A DNA stretch of 64,000 nt from NCBI GenBank assembly GCA_000697665.1, contig KL197709.1:1844538-1908537 (forward strand), in the 5' to 3' direction. The stretch comes from Jaapia argillacea MUCL 33604. Lineage: Eukaryota; Basidiomycota; Agaricomycetes; Jaapiales; Jaapiaceae. The translations under genes and the position numbers were made by a program. Of the stretch, positions 35,717 through 45,979 are shown one piece after another; the first letter of the stretch is position 1, and every line of letters starts with the position of its first letter. Under the pieces are notes generated by a model. It did not search any database. It was given only the letters and a program-made list of their open reading frames with translations, and had not been told where the DNA came from.

Positions 35717-36454
35717 TCAATCCTGAAGCACCGTGCCCTTGTCCGAGACGTAGATACCATCCAAGAACTTTCGGATATCCTTGTTTCGCACACGACAGAT
35801 ACCCTGGATGGATGCGGCTAAGGAAGATGACCATTAGCCAATGTAAGGTTGAAGGGTGAGATGTGTCACTGACCAGATTGTGAAACGTTCTGGACGTCAT
35901 TACCCTCGAGAATCAGCTCGTCCTTCTGCGCTTTTGATTCCGAAACAGTGACACCCTCCAACATCTTCACATGTCGCACAGTCTGGATGGATTGTCAAAA
36001 GGTATAATAAAATCCCACAGAGTAGAACTAACCTTCTCGCCCAAGAAGTTACGGATTTCTACTGCTGCTCCACTTTCTTGGATGATGCAGTTGATAGGGA
36101 AATGGGCATAAACTGCGCGCATCTTGTAGAGGAAACCCTACATGCGAACGTTTGTGAGATGGGGAAACGAAGAGAAATCGCAGTCGTTCGTCTCACCTTC
36201 GTGACGCCAATGATCATGTTCTCGATCAGACTGCGTACTGTCCGCAGGCAAGCGACATGCTTCCTGCCTCCCTGCCACACCTGGAGTAAGACCTTGTTTG
36301 TCTTGGTCTTCTGGAGGTTGATGTCCATGTTAATATGTCGGACATTCTTGGTGAGGGTTCCTCGAGGACCGGTTACTGTAATAAGGCGGGCCTTGATATC
36401 GACGGTGACACCTTCGGGGATATCGAGATCTTCGGTCTTGAGGACGTCGCGCAT
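35717..36454 (-). CDS. RPL9: 60S ribosomal protein L9 (uL6)
   Basis: Spliced reading: [60 protein letters not shown], then [33 protein letters not shown] and [19 protein letters not shown]. The end is [31 protein letters not shown]. About 190 residues, the normal uL6 length. The start ATG directly follows a TTTAG splice acceptor, showing an intron in the 5' UTR (36455-36613) with a pyrimidine-rich upstream exon. That layout is common for ribosomal protein genes. Three coding introns lie near 35820-35870, 35985-36035 and 36137-36198. Confidence 0.95.
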
Positions 36455-36993
36455 CTAAAGGAGGAACGAGGTCAACACCACATCCGTATCGTAGTCTGTG
36501 AATCCACCCGCAACGACTGGCCCGATTCCGCTCAAACTGGTCCCCAACTCCAAAACCAGGGCATACTATCGATGCAAGGATTCAGACCACTGAGATTTGA
36601 CGTTGTTACTCACCGTTTGAGATTTTCTTGAGGATGGTGGGGCTGTTGCGGACGGGTCAAGCGTGTGGCGTAGCCGCTTCGGGAAAAGCCGGTGTAAATG
36701 CGGACTTTGAAAGGAGGCTGACCCACGCCCGAAGTCACTTTGTCTCTTGACTATCAACCACCATCATCCCTCCAGTACCCTTGCAATCGTCCGTCCGTCT
36801 CATTGTCCATTGCCAACTGTGAGAGACAGTTTGAACGGAATAGATCTCGGAACATCCTCCCGTCTTGCCTGCCGCGTCGTCTGCATACCTTTCTCTACAG
36901 TTAGCGTGTCCAGGGGGAGAAAATTCCTTCATCGCTTACTAGCACCGCGTGTTATCCATTCCAACGAGGCACCTGTTTTCCTTCCCCCAGCAC
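36455..36993. promoter_or_regulatory. RPL9 5' UTR intron and divergent promoter with PCF11
   Basis: On the minus strand, a GTGAGT donor at 36613 and an acceptor at 36455 define a 159-nt 5' UTR intron of RPL9. The untranslated exon upstream has no ATG. The remainder (about 36.75-36.99 kb) serves as promoter for both genes. No snoRNA boxes were found in the intron. Confidence 0.6.
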
Positions 36994-39588
36994 ATGAGTC
37001 GGAACAGCATGTCTCTATATCCTCCTAGTCACTCGTACGGGCAGGCGCCTTTCGCCCAACAGGGCTACACCCAACGCGGATCTGGCCCTGCGCCCGGTTC
37101 TTACCAGTATCAACCCCCACCGCCTGTCTATCAACATTACGACCCCAATTCCTTCCGTGAAGATTACTTATCTCGTCTAGCCCAGCTCACCATCAACTCG
37201 AGACCAATGATTCAGAGCCTGTCGATGACTGCTCAGGAGAATAGTCGGTGGGCGGAGATTGTCGCACAATGCATAGAGACTCATATTCGTCGGGTGAGTG
37301 TTTGTTCCTCCATCATTTGTACTCGTTTGGGACATGTGGAGTGGATCAAGGCTGTTGGTGTTCGCCAGTTGGGATCAAATATTAGAGCCCTCCTATCGAC
37401 TACTACATGTACATTAGCATAGTATTTTTTCGCATGAGCAAAGACAACAAACTCAGAAGGGGTGCCTCCCAGGCTCCGCGCAGCGTATTGCGTCCCCTTC
37501 TCGAGAAACTTGGCTGTGCTATTGTGTTGTGTTGTTTCTTTGTGATTGGTTGGGCAGTATGCTGACTCATCCTGCCATTTTCGTCTTAGGCGTCTCCTTG
37601 GATGAAGCTGCCTGCATTTTATCTCCTCGACGCCATCTCCAAAAACGTCTTTGAGCCATATGCTCGCCACTTCACACCTTTTGTTATTCCCCTCTTCCTG
37701 GAGACGTATGAGCAGGTCGACCAAGCAACCCGCAGCAAGATGGAAGAGATGCTCCTGACTTGGCGCACTGGATCTCCTCACGGCAAGGAGCTCTTTGGTA
37801 TCGCCCCTCAAATGAGCATCGAACGTGCCATCTGGGGTGGTGGTGATACGTCCTTTGGCTCCGATGTGAGTTCTCATCGCGCCGCAGATAAGAGGAGGGT
37901 TAATCGTCGTCGTACGGCTTTGCGTCCAATGCAGCCTTCCCGCACAGGTCGTAACGCCATTTCCCCGATATCGAAGGCTCAAGTTTTGAGCGAACTAGAC
38001 TTTACACTGGGACAGCGAGAGCGTGCCCTGCAAACGAACCCGTACGATACCACCTCCCAGAATCAAGCGAATGTACTCCGCCAGGTTCGTCACTTTCTTT
38101 CGATAATATTAAGAACCGCTGACAATATTTATTGTAGCTTCGTATGGTCGTTGAAGCCGGAGTCTCTCAGGAAGAGCTTCATGATGTATTGAATCAGCTG
38201 CGCACTTTAACCCGCGCTGCTCCCCCACCTCCAGCGCCACCCGCTCAACCCCCGGTCTATGTACAACCTCAACCTCCAGCTGCTTCTTACCCTCTTCAAC
38301 CCACATATCCTGTGTCTGCCCCTCCATCTAGTTACCCTGGATCCTCAACGCAACCTTCGACGTACGCTCAACCTATGTACGACCAAAAGCCAATCCCCTC
38401 TTCCATTCCTGCTTTCCCCGCTGTGTCGAATCAAAATCCCGGCAATGCAGGTCCTTCTGCCCCTCCGATCAGCAACATTGAGAATCTCTTCAGTGCCCTC
38501 CTGAAGGCAGGGGTTGTATCCGCCACTGGGACTCCAACGGGTGCGGGCGCCACTGCTAAGGCCGAGGAAGTGAAGTCAGAGCCTGTTGATATCGCCCGAG
38601 TGGCTGCTCGAGATTATAGGAAGGCTGTTTTGGGACAGAAAATTAGGCTAACCAATGCCGACATCACAAGGTACTTTCCTCTCGACACGTTAGTGGATAC
38701 GTCTGTTCTCATCGTGCCCCCTGCCAGACAACGACCACAGATTGTTCAGTTCCTGTACGAACGCTTGGGTGTACAATGTAAACAGTGTGGAATACGGTTC
38801 TCGGATAGCGCCTCTGGTAAGAAGAAGATGCAAGACCATCTCGATATGCACTTCCGACAGAACCGTAAAGCAAGCCAGAATGTTGGACGAGGCCACAGTC
38901 GCAGCTGGTTTGTTGGAGTTGACGTAAGTTCTTTTATATTCCTTGCCTGGAAACGTTTCCTTACTTTCACCCTCCTTAGGATTGGATAAATGAAGTGTCG
39001 GATAGCAAAGGCAAAGGTCGAGCAGATCGTCCGCTAAGTGGCAAAGCAGCAGCAGCCGTCGCTGCGCAACAGGAAGAAGCGAATTTACGTGCTTCGTTTG
39101 TTGTTGTGCCTCCTGGTGATGAGGCGAAGCCTATTTCATGTCCCATCTGTAAGGAGATCCTGAAGTCAGAATTCCTTGAGGATGACGAGGAGTGGGTGTG
39201 GAAGAATGCCGTCCAGAAAGATGACCGAGTATGTTCCTTCAATTTCTCTCCAGTGCTCACCGATAACTTACCCTCGTTTCCTCAGATCTTCCACGCGACG
39301 TGCTACGCGGAAGCCTTAGCGTCCAACAGGGTGGCTGCGATCTTGCGCAATGAAAAGACTGGTCGGAGTCGTTCACAAACTCCTGAGGGTGCTTCGTTCC
39401 GAACGACACCCCCACGACCCAATGTCAACGGTGTGGATATGAAGTCGGGCGCAAAGAATTCCGCCCCTCCTACTCCAGACTCCAAGCTTACTGGTACTAA
39501 GCGTAAGATCGCCGACGATGTTAGCGCACCGGTGGAAGGTGATGGTACACCCCCCTTCAAGAAATTGGCTCTTTCGGCGTCGGCTTGA
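36994..39588 (+). CDS. PCF11: mRNA cleavage and polyadenylation factor IA subunit Pcf11
   Basis: Pcf11 binds the RNA polymerase II C-terminal domain and couples 3' cleavage to termination. The N-terminus is Pro/Gln/Tyr-rich, then the CTD-interacting domain starts at FREDYLSRLAQLTINSRPMI. It continues over a 296-nt intron with SPWMKLPAFYLLDAISKNVF and FVIPLFLETYEQVDQATRSK. A Pro-rich middle is followed by NIENLFSALLKAGVV and the C-terminal zinc-finger pair. The first finger is CKQCGIRF...HLDMHF and the second is CPICKEIL...HATC. The Clp1-contact region SWFVGVDDWINEVSDSKGK lies between them. It ends PPFKKLALSASA. About 690 residues. An alternative in-frame ATG is at 37009. Confidence 0.93.
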
Positions 39589-39920
39589 GTCTCTGCTGGA
39601 CTGGCTCGTATATTCTTCATAACTCATTCGCATTCGCATTCACCTTCACATTACTTATTCACAATAGCATCACTCATTGTATTCCATATGGCTCACACGC
39701 AATAGAATCATGGCATGGCATTAATATTGACAAAAACGTTTGGCGTCATTAGTATTTGACTGCATACCCCTTGAATGGAACTGCAACGACGGTTCATCGA
39801 AACCTCAACCACACTGGCATCCAAGTGCCACCTCCCTCTCGATCTTAACGTCCACCTGCTTTACACCTTAAGGCCTTCCAGTTTGGTAAGATTGCATGAG
39901 TGATTCCTTTTGATTCCACG
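39589..39920. other. Intergenic region between PCF11 and the SWT1-like gene
   Basis: 332 bp, AT-rich at 39.6-39.75 kb, serving as the PCF11 3' flank and promoter of the next gene. Nothing else was seen. Confidence 0.5.
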
Positions 39921-41391
39921 ATGTTCGCAGGTCAGTCAACGCCCCTCGTAGCCGCAGAGCCACACCCTCCAAGCATACTGTACAGTAAGCCCTATCTCGC
40001 CATCACAGAGCCCTGAGTCTCTGAGTCGATCCATCTCGCAGACAACCCACCAAGTCTAGACGAGAGTGACTTCCGGTCTACTCTGGAACGAATTGCAAAC
40101 GAAGATGTTGAGATGAGGGTGCGCCCCACCCCAAAAGAATCGCATGATTGAGACCGACACTGGTGCCGCATAGGACTCGTTTACGCAACAAACCATTTGT
40201 CTCGTTATCGACACGAACATTCTACTACACCATCTTGAAGCGCTTGATAGCTTTACGGCGGACATTGACAAGTTTCGTCTGCCTGTTTCCATCATTATCC
40301 CAGGGATCGTGGTAGAAGAATTGGATGGGTGAGAATATTTCGTATTCTATATGTACGACTTCTGATCTGAGTAACTAGACAGAAGAAACAGAACAAAGAC
40401 GTGCTACCTTGGCTGGCTAGAAAGGCATCCACCTGGATCTTGGAGAAGTATCGCCTTCGCAGATGCGTCAGAGGTCAAGCTCAAAGCGAAACATGCATGT
40501 CCTCAGGGGATTGGAGGAAGAGGGACAACTACATGGTGAGCGCCTCGTAACGCTGGATCCCACTTGGACTCGTCAATTTACTTTGGACCCAGTATGTCAA
40601 CTCGAACGATGACTTGATCGTCGATTGCTGCAAATACTTTCGTTTAACGCGACAGCTCGATGTCGCTGTCTGCACGGGTGATACCAACCTTGGAAACAAA
40701 TGTATCCCAGAAGGCAAGTGAAGAGGACTTGGGGTCGCATGTTTCTCTGACACGTCGATGTCCAGGGATACGCTTGGTACGGCCGCGCGAAAAGTGGACT
40801 AGTCATGACATCTCTCTCGAGTTATTTCGTGGAGAGGTCAATCTGAACGTCTCTACTGGACCGTCTTCCTTCGAGGATGAAGACGTGATGATGATTGATA
40901 TTGATCTACCCCCGCCTACGACCTCGACTCGAAATCCGTACGACTTGGAGCCCAAGCATGCTTGGGACTTGCTCCATCGCGAAGTTATTAGTACCTTTAC
41001 AGTCCTCTTGCGAGAGCTGGTACGACGGGTTGGTGGACGCGACGTTGCGAGGACACGGACGGAGGGCGCTGCCTTATCGCGGTATGCGTCAAAGTTCATG
41101 ACTAAAGTGCTGGACGACTGGGACGCATCAGATTGTCTTGACTATCTCGGGACGAAGAAACCCATACTCAAGTCCACCACACGCGTTGCCTGGTTTCTAG
41201 CTAAGCCATATGTTTCCGGTGTAGGAGCACGCATAGGCCGCGACTGGCCAAGGCAGGATTGGATTACCGCCGTTGAAACGCTGCAGAGGGTTGCTTCTGA
41301 TTGGCAAGACGCCATGATGATGGAGACTTTGGAATCTCTGCGATTTACGATGGATTGCGTTCTAGCATACGACCCTTGGGGGTCGTCTTAG
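39921..41391 (+). CDS. SWT1: SWT1-like PIN-domain endoribonuclease
   Basis: Yeast Swt1 is a PIN nuclease that removes faulty mRNPs at the nuclear pore. Here the start MFAGQSTPLVAAEPHPPSIL is followed by a short acidic exon. The PIN domain has ICLVIDTNILLHHLEALDSF (first catalytic Asp), PVSIIIPGIVVEELDGQKK (second acidic site) and DDLIVDCCKYFRLTRQLDVA. VCTGDTNLGNKCIPEGI carries the third acidic site. The C-terminal region (HAWDLLHREVISTFTVLLRE through DCVLAYDPWGSS) matches the helical domain after the PIN domain in Swt1-like proteins. One intron (40714-40765) has a GC donor. All expected PIN acidic residues are present, so activity is plausible. Assignment to SWT1 rather than another PIN protein is by overall order. 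Confidence 0.82.
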
Positions 41392-41879
41392 GTTCCTCCT
41401 CAGGTACTTACACGTCCAGCCTCATCGAGCCGTCCAACTGACTGTGACTTATCTCGCCGCATCGTAAAGAGAGCATCCAGGCTGGAGGTGAAATCCCTGG
41501 TTGCTCTAGAATGAGCGCTCCTCGCTATTTATGGCGGTCACCTTGTCATCCTAATGACCTATGGCCGCGCCGATGACAGTAGTGATGAGGCTGTTGTCTC
41601 TTGTACTGAAGCTTGTGATGAAGCTTATGATGAAGATTGTGATATTTACATGATGTCCTAGTGGAGACTGTGCAAATATAGGCGTTTGGTGAGAGGATAA
41701 GAAGCCGACGAGGGATGGATGGTCTCGGCAGGCTGAGATTGTTCCGCAGCTGAGTACCAAAAGAGGCAGGACAGGCACGGCACAGTTTCGAGTGGGGACT
41801 CCACGGCCTGTTCTCTAAAAACGACTCGTTTGACAGTCCGTAGCTCACCTGTCCTTCTTTTCCTTCCTCATCCTTTGGC
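41392..41879. other. Intergenic region between the SWT1-like gene and the GT32 gene
   Basis: 488 bp. It contains three 12-bp tandem units (41608-41643). No gene is supported; a minus-strand open frame crossing into the next gene is a shadow. Confidence 0.5.
41608..41643. repeat. Three tandem 12-bp units (GAAGCTTGTGAT-like)
   Basis: The units GAAGCTTGTGAT, GAAGCTTATGAT and GAAGATTGTGAT are contiguous, each differing by one or two bases. It lies about 240 bp upstream of the GT32 start codon. Confidence 0.75.
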
Positions 41880-43533
41880 ATGTTCAGACGACGCACGCTA
41901 TGGGTTTGTCTATCAATCCTGGGTCTAATCCTCCTCAATACCCTTATCCTCCTCTCCTCCATATCGTATTATCTGTCCATCGACAGTGCTGCCTACCTAA
42001 CTGAATCCGAGCTATCTACACCCCGGAATGCTACATACAACGCCACGGAGCATGAGCGCGTTCCCAGAATCCTTCATCAGACATGGAAGTCAGAGACTCT
42101 CCCGGCCAGATGGAAGACGATATCACAGGCGTGTCGAGAGATGATGCCCGACTAGTGCGTATAAAATTTCCCACTTCGTTTCGAGCTCGAGGAAGCTCAC
42201 CCATGCGTTTTCTAGCGAGTATATGCTTTGGACCGATGCGAGCTCACGCGAATTCATTGCAGAGCATTATCCATGGTTCCTCGACACCTTCGACAATTAC
42301 ATATACCCCATCCAGCGGGCTGACGCTATCCGATACTTCGTTCTCTATCACTACGGAGGAGTATACATGGACTTGGACATGGGGTGTTTACGCAGAATGG
42401 ACCCGCTTTTAGCGTACCCCATCATCCTACCCAAGACTATCCCCGTTGGCATTTCCAACGACCTGATGTTCGCGGAGAAAGGACACCCCTTCATGGCCCA
42501 AACCATCCACAATCTTATCACGTTTGATCATAATTGGATACTCAACTACCCCACCGTTATGTTTTCCACTGGGCCCATGTTCTTATCCGCCCAGTATGGT
42601 CTCTACACATCCTCCCATCCAGCCACATCGGACCAACCTGGAGGTGAAATCCGTGTTCTACCCAAGTCCCTGTACGGCAAGAACGCCAAACCAGGAGAGG
42701 CGCCGCACGCGTTCTTCTCCCATTTCTATGGAAGTAGTTGGCACGCAGGAGACGCGGGGTTTATCGGCTTCCTTGGAAAGTGGGGGACGGTTGTAATGTG
42801 GGTTGGGTTGGTCATCCTTATCGGCGGCCTCGTCAAGCTTGCCTTCTTTGGTGATAAGAAGCGTAAATACGGTCTGCGGCGCATAAGTGGCTATGAAGTG
42901 GTCCTTCCTCGCTGGCAGCAGCGAGAAGGTCGTTGGCATCTCGACTTGGGATGGTTCACGGGAACGGCTACCCATCCCTCTTCACCGATATCCCTTCCAA
43001 GCCCAACTTCAGAGGACGAAGAGGTCCTTCTCCCACTTCCTTTCGGTGCTCGACCCTCGTCCCCGTCGTTATCAGAGGCTTCGAACGTAACCGAGTCATA
43101 TCCTAATGGTGCCCATTCGAACTCGGTTTTGGGCTCAGTAATGCGCGCAGGATCTCGCATAGTATCTGCCATTACGGGGTCCCCTGACGATGCTGCGCGC
43201 ATGCGAGCTCGATCACAGCGATCACGCCGTCGGCGAGGTGTCCTCTACTTCCTGCCGACCTTGTTCCCATCCTCGCAAGACATTGAACTCGCTCCACACC
43301 ATCGAATCGCGGAGACTGTCGACCCTCCTCGTTATTCCTCTTCAGCACCTCCACCCCTAGAGAAGCGACGATACGCTGATGATCTCGAAAGTGCCAGCCT
43401 TCAGGTAGCACTGAATCATTCTCAGCACTCCCTCGCTTCTCGTGCGCCCACCCGTTCGCCAAGCCCCGAAAGTTCCTCCATGGTATCACCGGCGCCACCT
43501 TACGATGGTGCTCACCACGGTTCCAGTTCGTAG
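41880..43533 (+). CDS. SUR1: GT32 mannosyltransferase, SUR1/CSH1-like (MIPC synthase catalytic subunit)
   Basis: A Golgi type II membrane enzyme that adds mannose from GDP-mannose to inositol-phosphorylceramide. It starts MFRRRTLWVCLSILGLILLN with an N-terminal membrane anchor. After one intron (donor at about 42155) the GT32 domain reads RVPRILHQTWKSETLPARWK, YEYMLWTDASSREFIAEHYP, RADAIRYFVLYHYGGVYMDL and DMGCLRRMDPLL. The DxD motif is in YMDLDMG. Further on are ILNYPTVMFSTGPMFLSAQY and HAFFSHFYGSSWHAGDAGFI, then a second membrane segment VVMWVGLVILIGGLVKLAFF. The ~220-residue tail is cytosolic, low-complexity and longer than in yeast. Two exons only. Confidence 0.88.
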
Positions 43534-43879
43534 CGGGAACTCGGAAAGGAATCACTTGACGATAGGGAAATGCTTCACCGTCCACCATATCTAATTATAC
43601 CCTCCCATGATTAACTATACTTACGACGCTCGAGTCTGACGGCGATACCTCTGCAAACACCTGGGTCGATCATCATAATGTTCGAGTTTGTTTGACGACA
43701 TCTGCATCTTTGTATTGTACTGCATTCACTTTGTTAACGCCTTGGGTTGTTAGCTAGTACTTTGGGTTGCTCCGTCAGCCGATGAACCTCATAGTTTACA
43801 CGCACATACTGATGCGGTTACGACTAATATTTTGGATACGACGAAATAACACACTACTTCGCTTCAGGAAGCATGATTT
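43534..43879. other. Convergent 3' intergenic region (GT32 / MFS transporter)
   Basis: 346 bp between facing stop codons, AT-rich in 43.67-43.86 kb. Nothing else was seen. Confidence 0.5.
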
Positions 43880-45857
43880 CTATTTCCTCTGTGAGAGTGT
43901 CACCGATTTCATACTCGTTGACAGAACGAACATCGCAACTGCGCCAACAGCATATGTGAGGGAGGGACCAAAGGTCCAATACGATGCACAGGCTGTTCAT
44001 GGATACATGAGCTCTCCAGAATATATCGCATTTGCTGAATGACATACCAAGGAGAGGACCAAGCGCTCGGCCAAGTTGGCCCGACGAACGGAACTGCCCA
44101 AGAGCTTTCCCCTTCGCAAGCTGAGGATGCTCCGAAATAGCCTTGCCAGTATTCTCGTCCACAGATTCATCGCATTGCAACGAGGCATATGTAGTGAGAG
44201 AGTTCACGACAGTCGCAGATGTGAATGCCATACACACTGCTGCGCCTTGTAGCAATCTTAGCGCGATGGAAGGTCGTGTCGAAACAACCTGGGGGATGGC
44301 AGCTAGGAAGATGAGACCTAATGCGCAACTTGAGATTCCACGACGAGCCATGGTGCCCTCTCCTATTTTTGGGATGGCCCGACGGACGTAGCCGCCCTGG
44401 AGGAGAGCACTGACGATTCCGATCGATCCTAGGAATGCGCCGTTTTGTTTGTTATCCCAGTCCAACACTATGATAAGCTTAGCATCGGGGAAAAGAAGAC
44501 GGGACGAAATGAGACGCACAATCGAATGTGAGAAATGTGAGAGTGAATTCGACCCCCGAGAACACGCCTAAGAACAAAAAGTGGAGTTTGCGAAGCGTCT
44601 TGAGGAGGCTGATCCTCTTCTCAACTGTTCCCGCTCTCGAAGGTGCTGAACCTTTCACGCTGGGAGCGCTTTCCTTTGGCTGATCACTTTGCGCGACAAT
44701 GGGTCGCTTGCCACGGGTCTCGGGAAGTGCTATCATGAGGAAGAGTGTCTCGGCAACCAAGAGGATCAACGTGAGAATGGCGGGAGTTGCATAGATGTTT
44801 AATTCCATCCCGATAGAGGCGCCTGCCAGGGGAACAGGCCGGGAGGCAAAATAGGCCCCGATGGGAGGACCGATGCAAAAACAGATGGCAAATGCGATTC
44901 CAACATAAGCCAATGCCTTTGCGCGATTTGTAGGTGTTGTGACGTCTGAAAGGATGGCACTTGATATGAAAAATGAGTCGTGAAGATGAGCGCAGGTAGT
45001 AGATCAACACTGACATCGCTAATTGCACGTTTCCTTCGCTCAAACCCCCAATAACACGGGAGAGCATATAAGAGGCAAAAGTGGTGGACTGGATCCATCT
45101 GCCGAGAGATCCCTCGTATCATTTCTCGATGTCAACGCCATGATAGCAGCTCACACAACAGCGGAGAGTATGTTTCCAATCATAGTCACAAGGAGTACTC
45201 GTTTCCGACCATAGGTGTCAGACAACGATCCAATGTGTGGTGATACGACGAATTGAAGGGTCCTAGAAACGATCACAGAGACGTCAACCGAAATGTGGAA
45301 GCATGGTAATATGGTCATGAGCGTACGAGAAAGCGGAGCCCATCAGGCCACCTGCAATTTCATTCGTCAGGTTACTCAGCAACCAAGACGACGCCTCACT
45401 CACCTAGCAAGACAACATCCCATTTTTCTGAGTTGCGCGCCGACTTGTAGAATATTCCTCGCACGGAAGACACCAGCCAAAGAGTTCGCGACAAAAAGCC
45501 ATTCGCGTCCGACGTTTCTCGCTGGATAACACCGTCGGTCAGGATTTTAGATGCGAGCATACATCGACGACAAGGGACATACCTTCGTGTACCATTCGAT
45601 TAAGCGTGGAAAGAGAGGTAATGGGATAGTGAACGCTGTGATTCCAATCAAGAACTTCAACGATGCGGCATTGGTGGCGTCGGCATACCAAAGAGATCGA
45701 GAATAAGGGAAAGAAATACGACTGTCTCGACCTTGCCCATGATTACTGAATGCCGGATTGCAGCGGGATCCAAAGAGAGAGGGGGAGGAATGGAGAATCG
45801 CAGTCCTGCTGCGGTGTGGTTGAACCTGAACTTGAAGGGATCTTTCTCCGGGTCCAC
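43880..45857 (-). CDS. MFS transporter, MFSD10/tetracycline-transporter-like
   Basis: A twelve-helix major facilitator of about 490 residues. TM1 is GKVETVVFLSLILDLFAFTI, followed after an intron by LPLFPRLIEWYTK. The motif-A region after TM2 is VVSPHIGSLSDTYGRKRVLL. ASYMLSRVIGGLSEGNVQLA and RAKALAYVGIAFAICFCIGP PIGAYF belong to TM4-TM5. The second half includes FLGVFSGVEFTLTFLTFD, NKQNGAFLGSIGIVSALLQG and SSGQLGRALGPLLACASYWT, ending MKSVTLSQRK. This order fits the MFSD10 (TETRAN) group; the substrate is unknown. The start is taken at 45857 (MDPEKDPFKF); a later ATG at 45740 (MGKVETVV) is possible. It lies only 122 bp downstream of the PUS7 stop, on the same strand. About nine introns. Confidence 0.87.
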
Positions 45858-45979
45858 TTCCGACGATCTGACGATGTGACCCCCGCAGTTGAGCCCGATA
45901 TGTCTTACCCGAGTTTTTCGCGCACGTTATCAGGTATGCTCAGCACAAAGCATTGGACACTTATGCGGATACAAGTGGA

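Noticed and set aside
36455-36613. snoRNA hosted in the RPL9 5' UTR intron
   Set aside because: No RTGATGA box or H/ACA tail was seen in the 159-nt intron.
37281-37982. 233-codon minus-strand frame
   Set aside because: It overlaps PCF11 exons that encode the recognisable CTD-interacting domain, so it is a shadow.
41581-41760. Box C/D snoRNA suspected from repeated TGATGA and downstream CTGA
   Set aside because: The TGATGA copies come from the 12-bp tandem repeat and no terminal stem or correct spacing was found.
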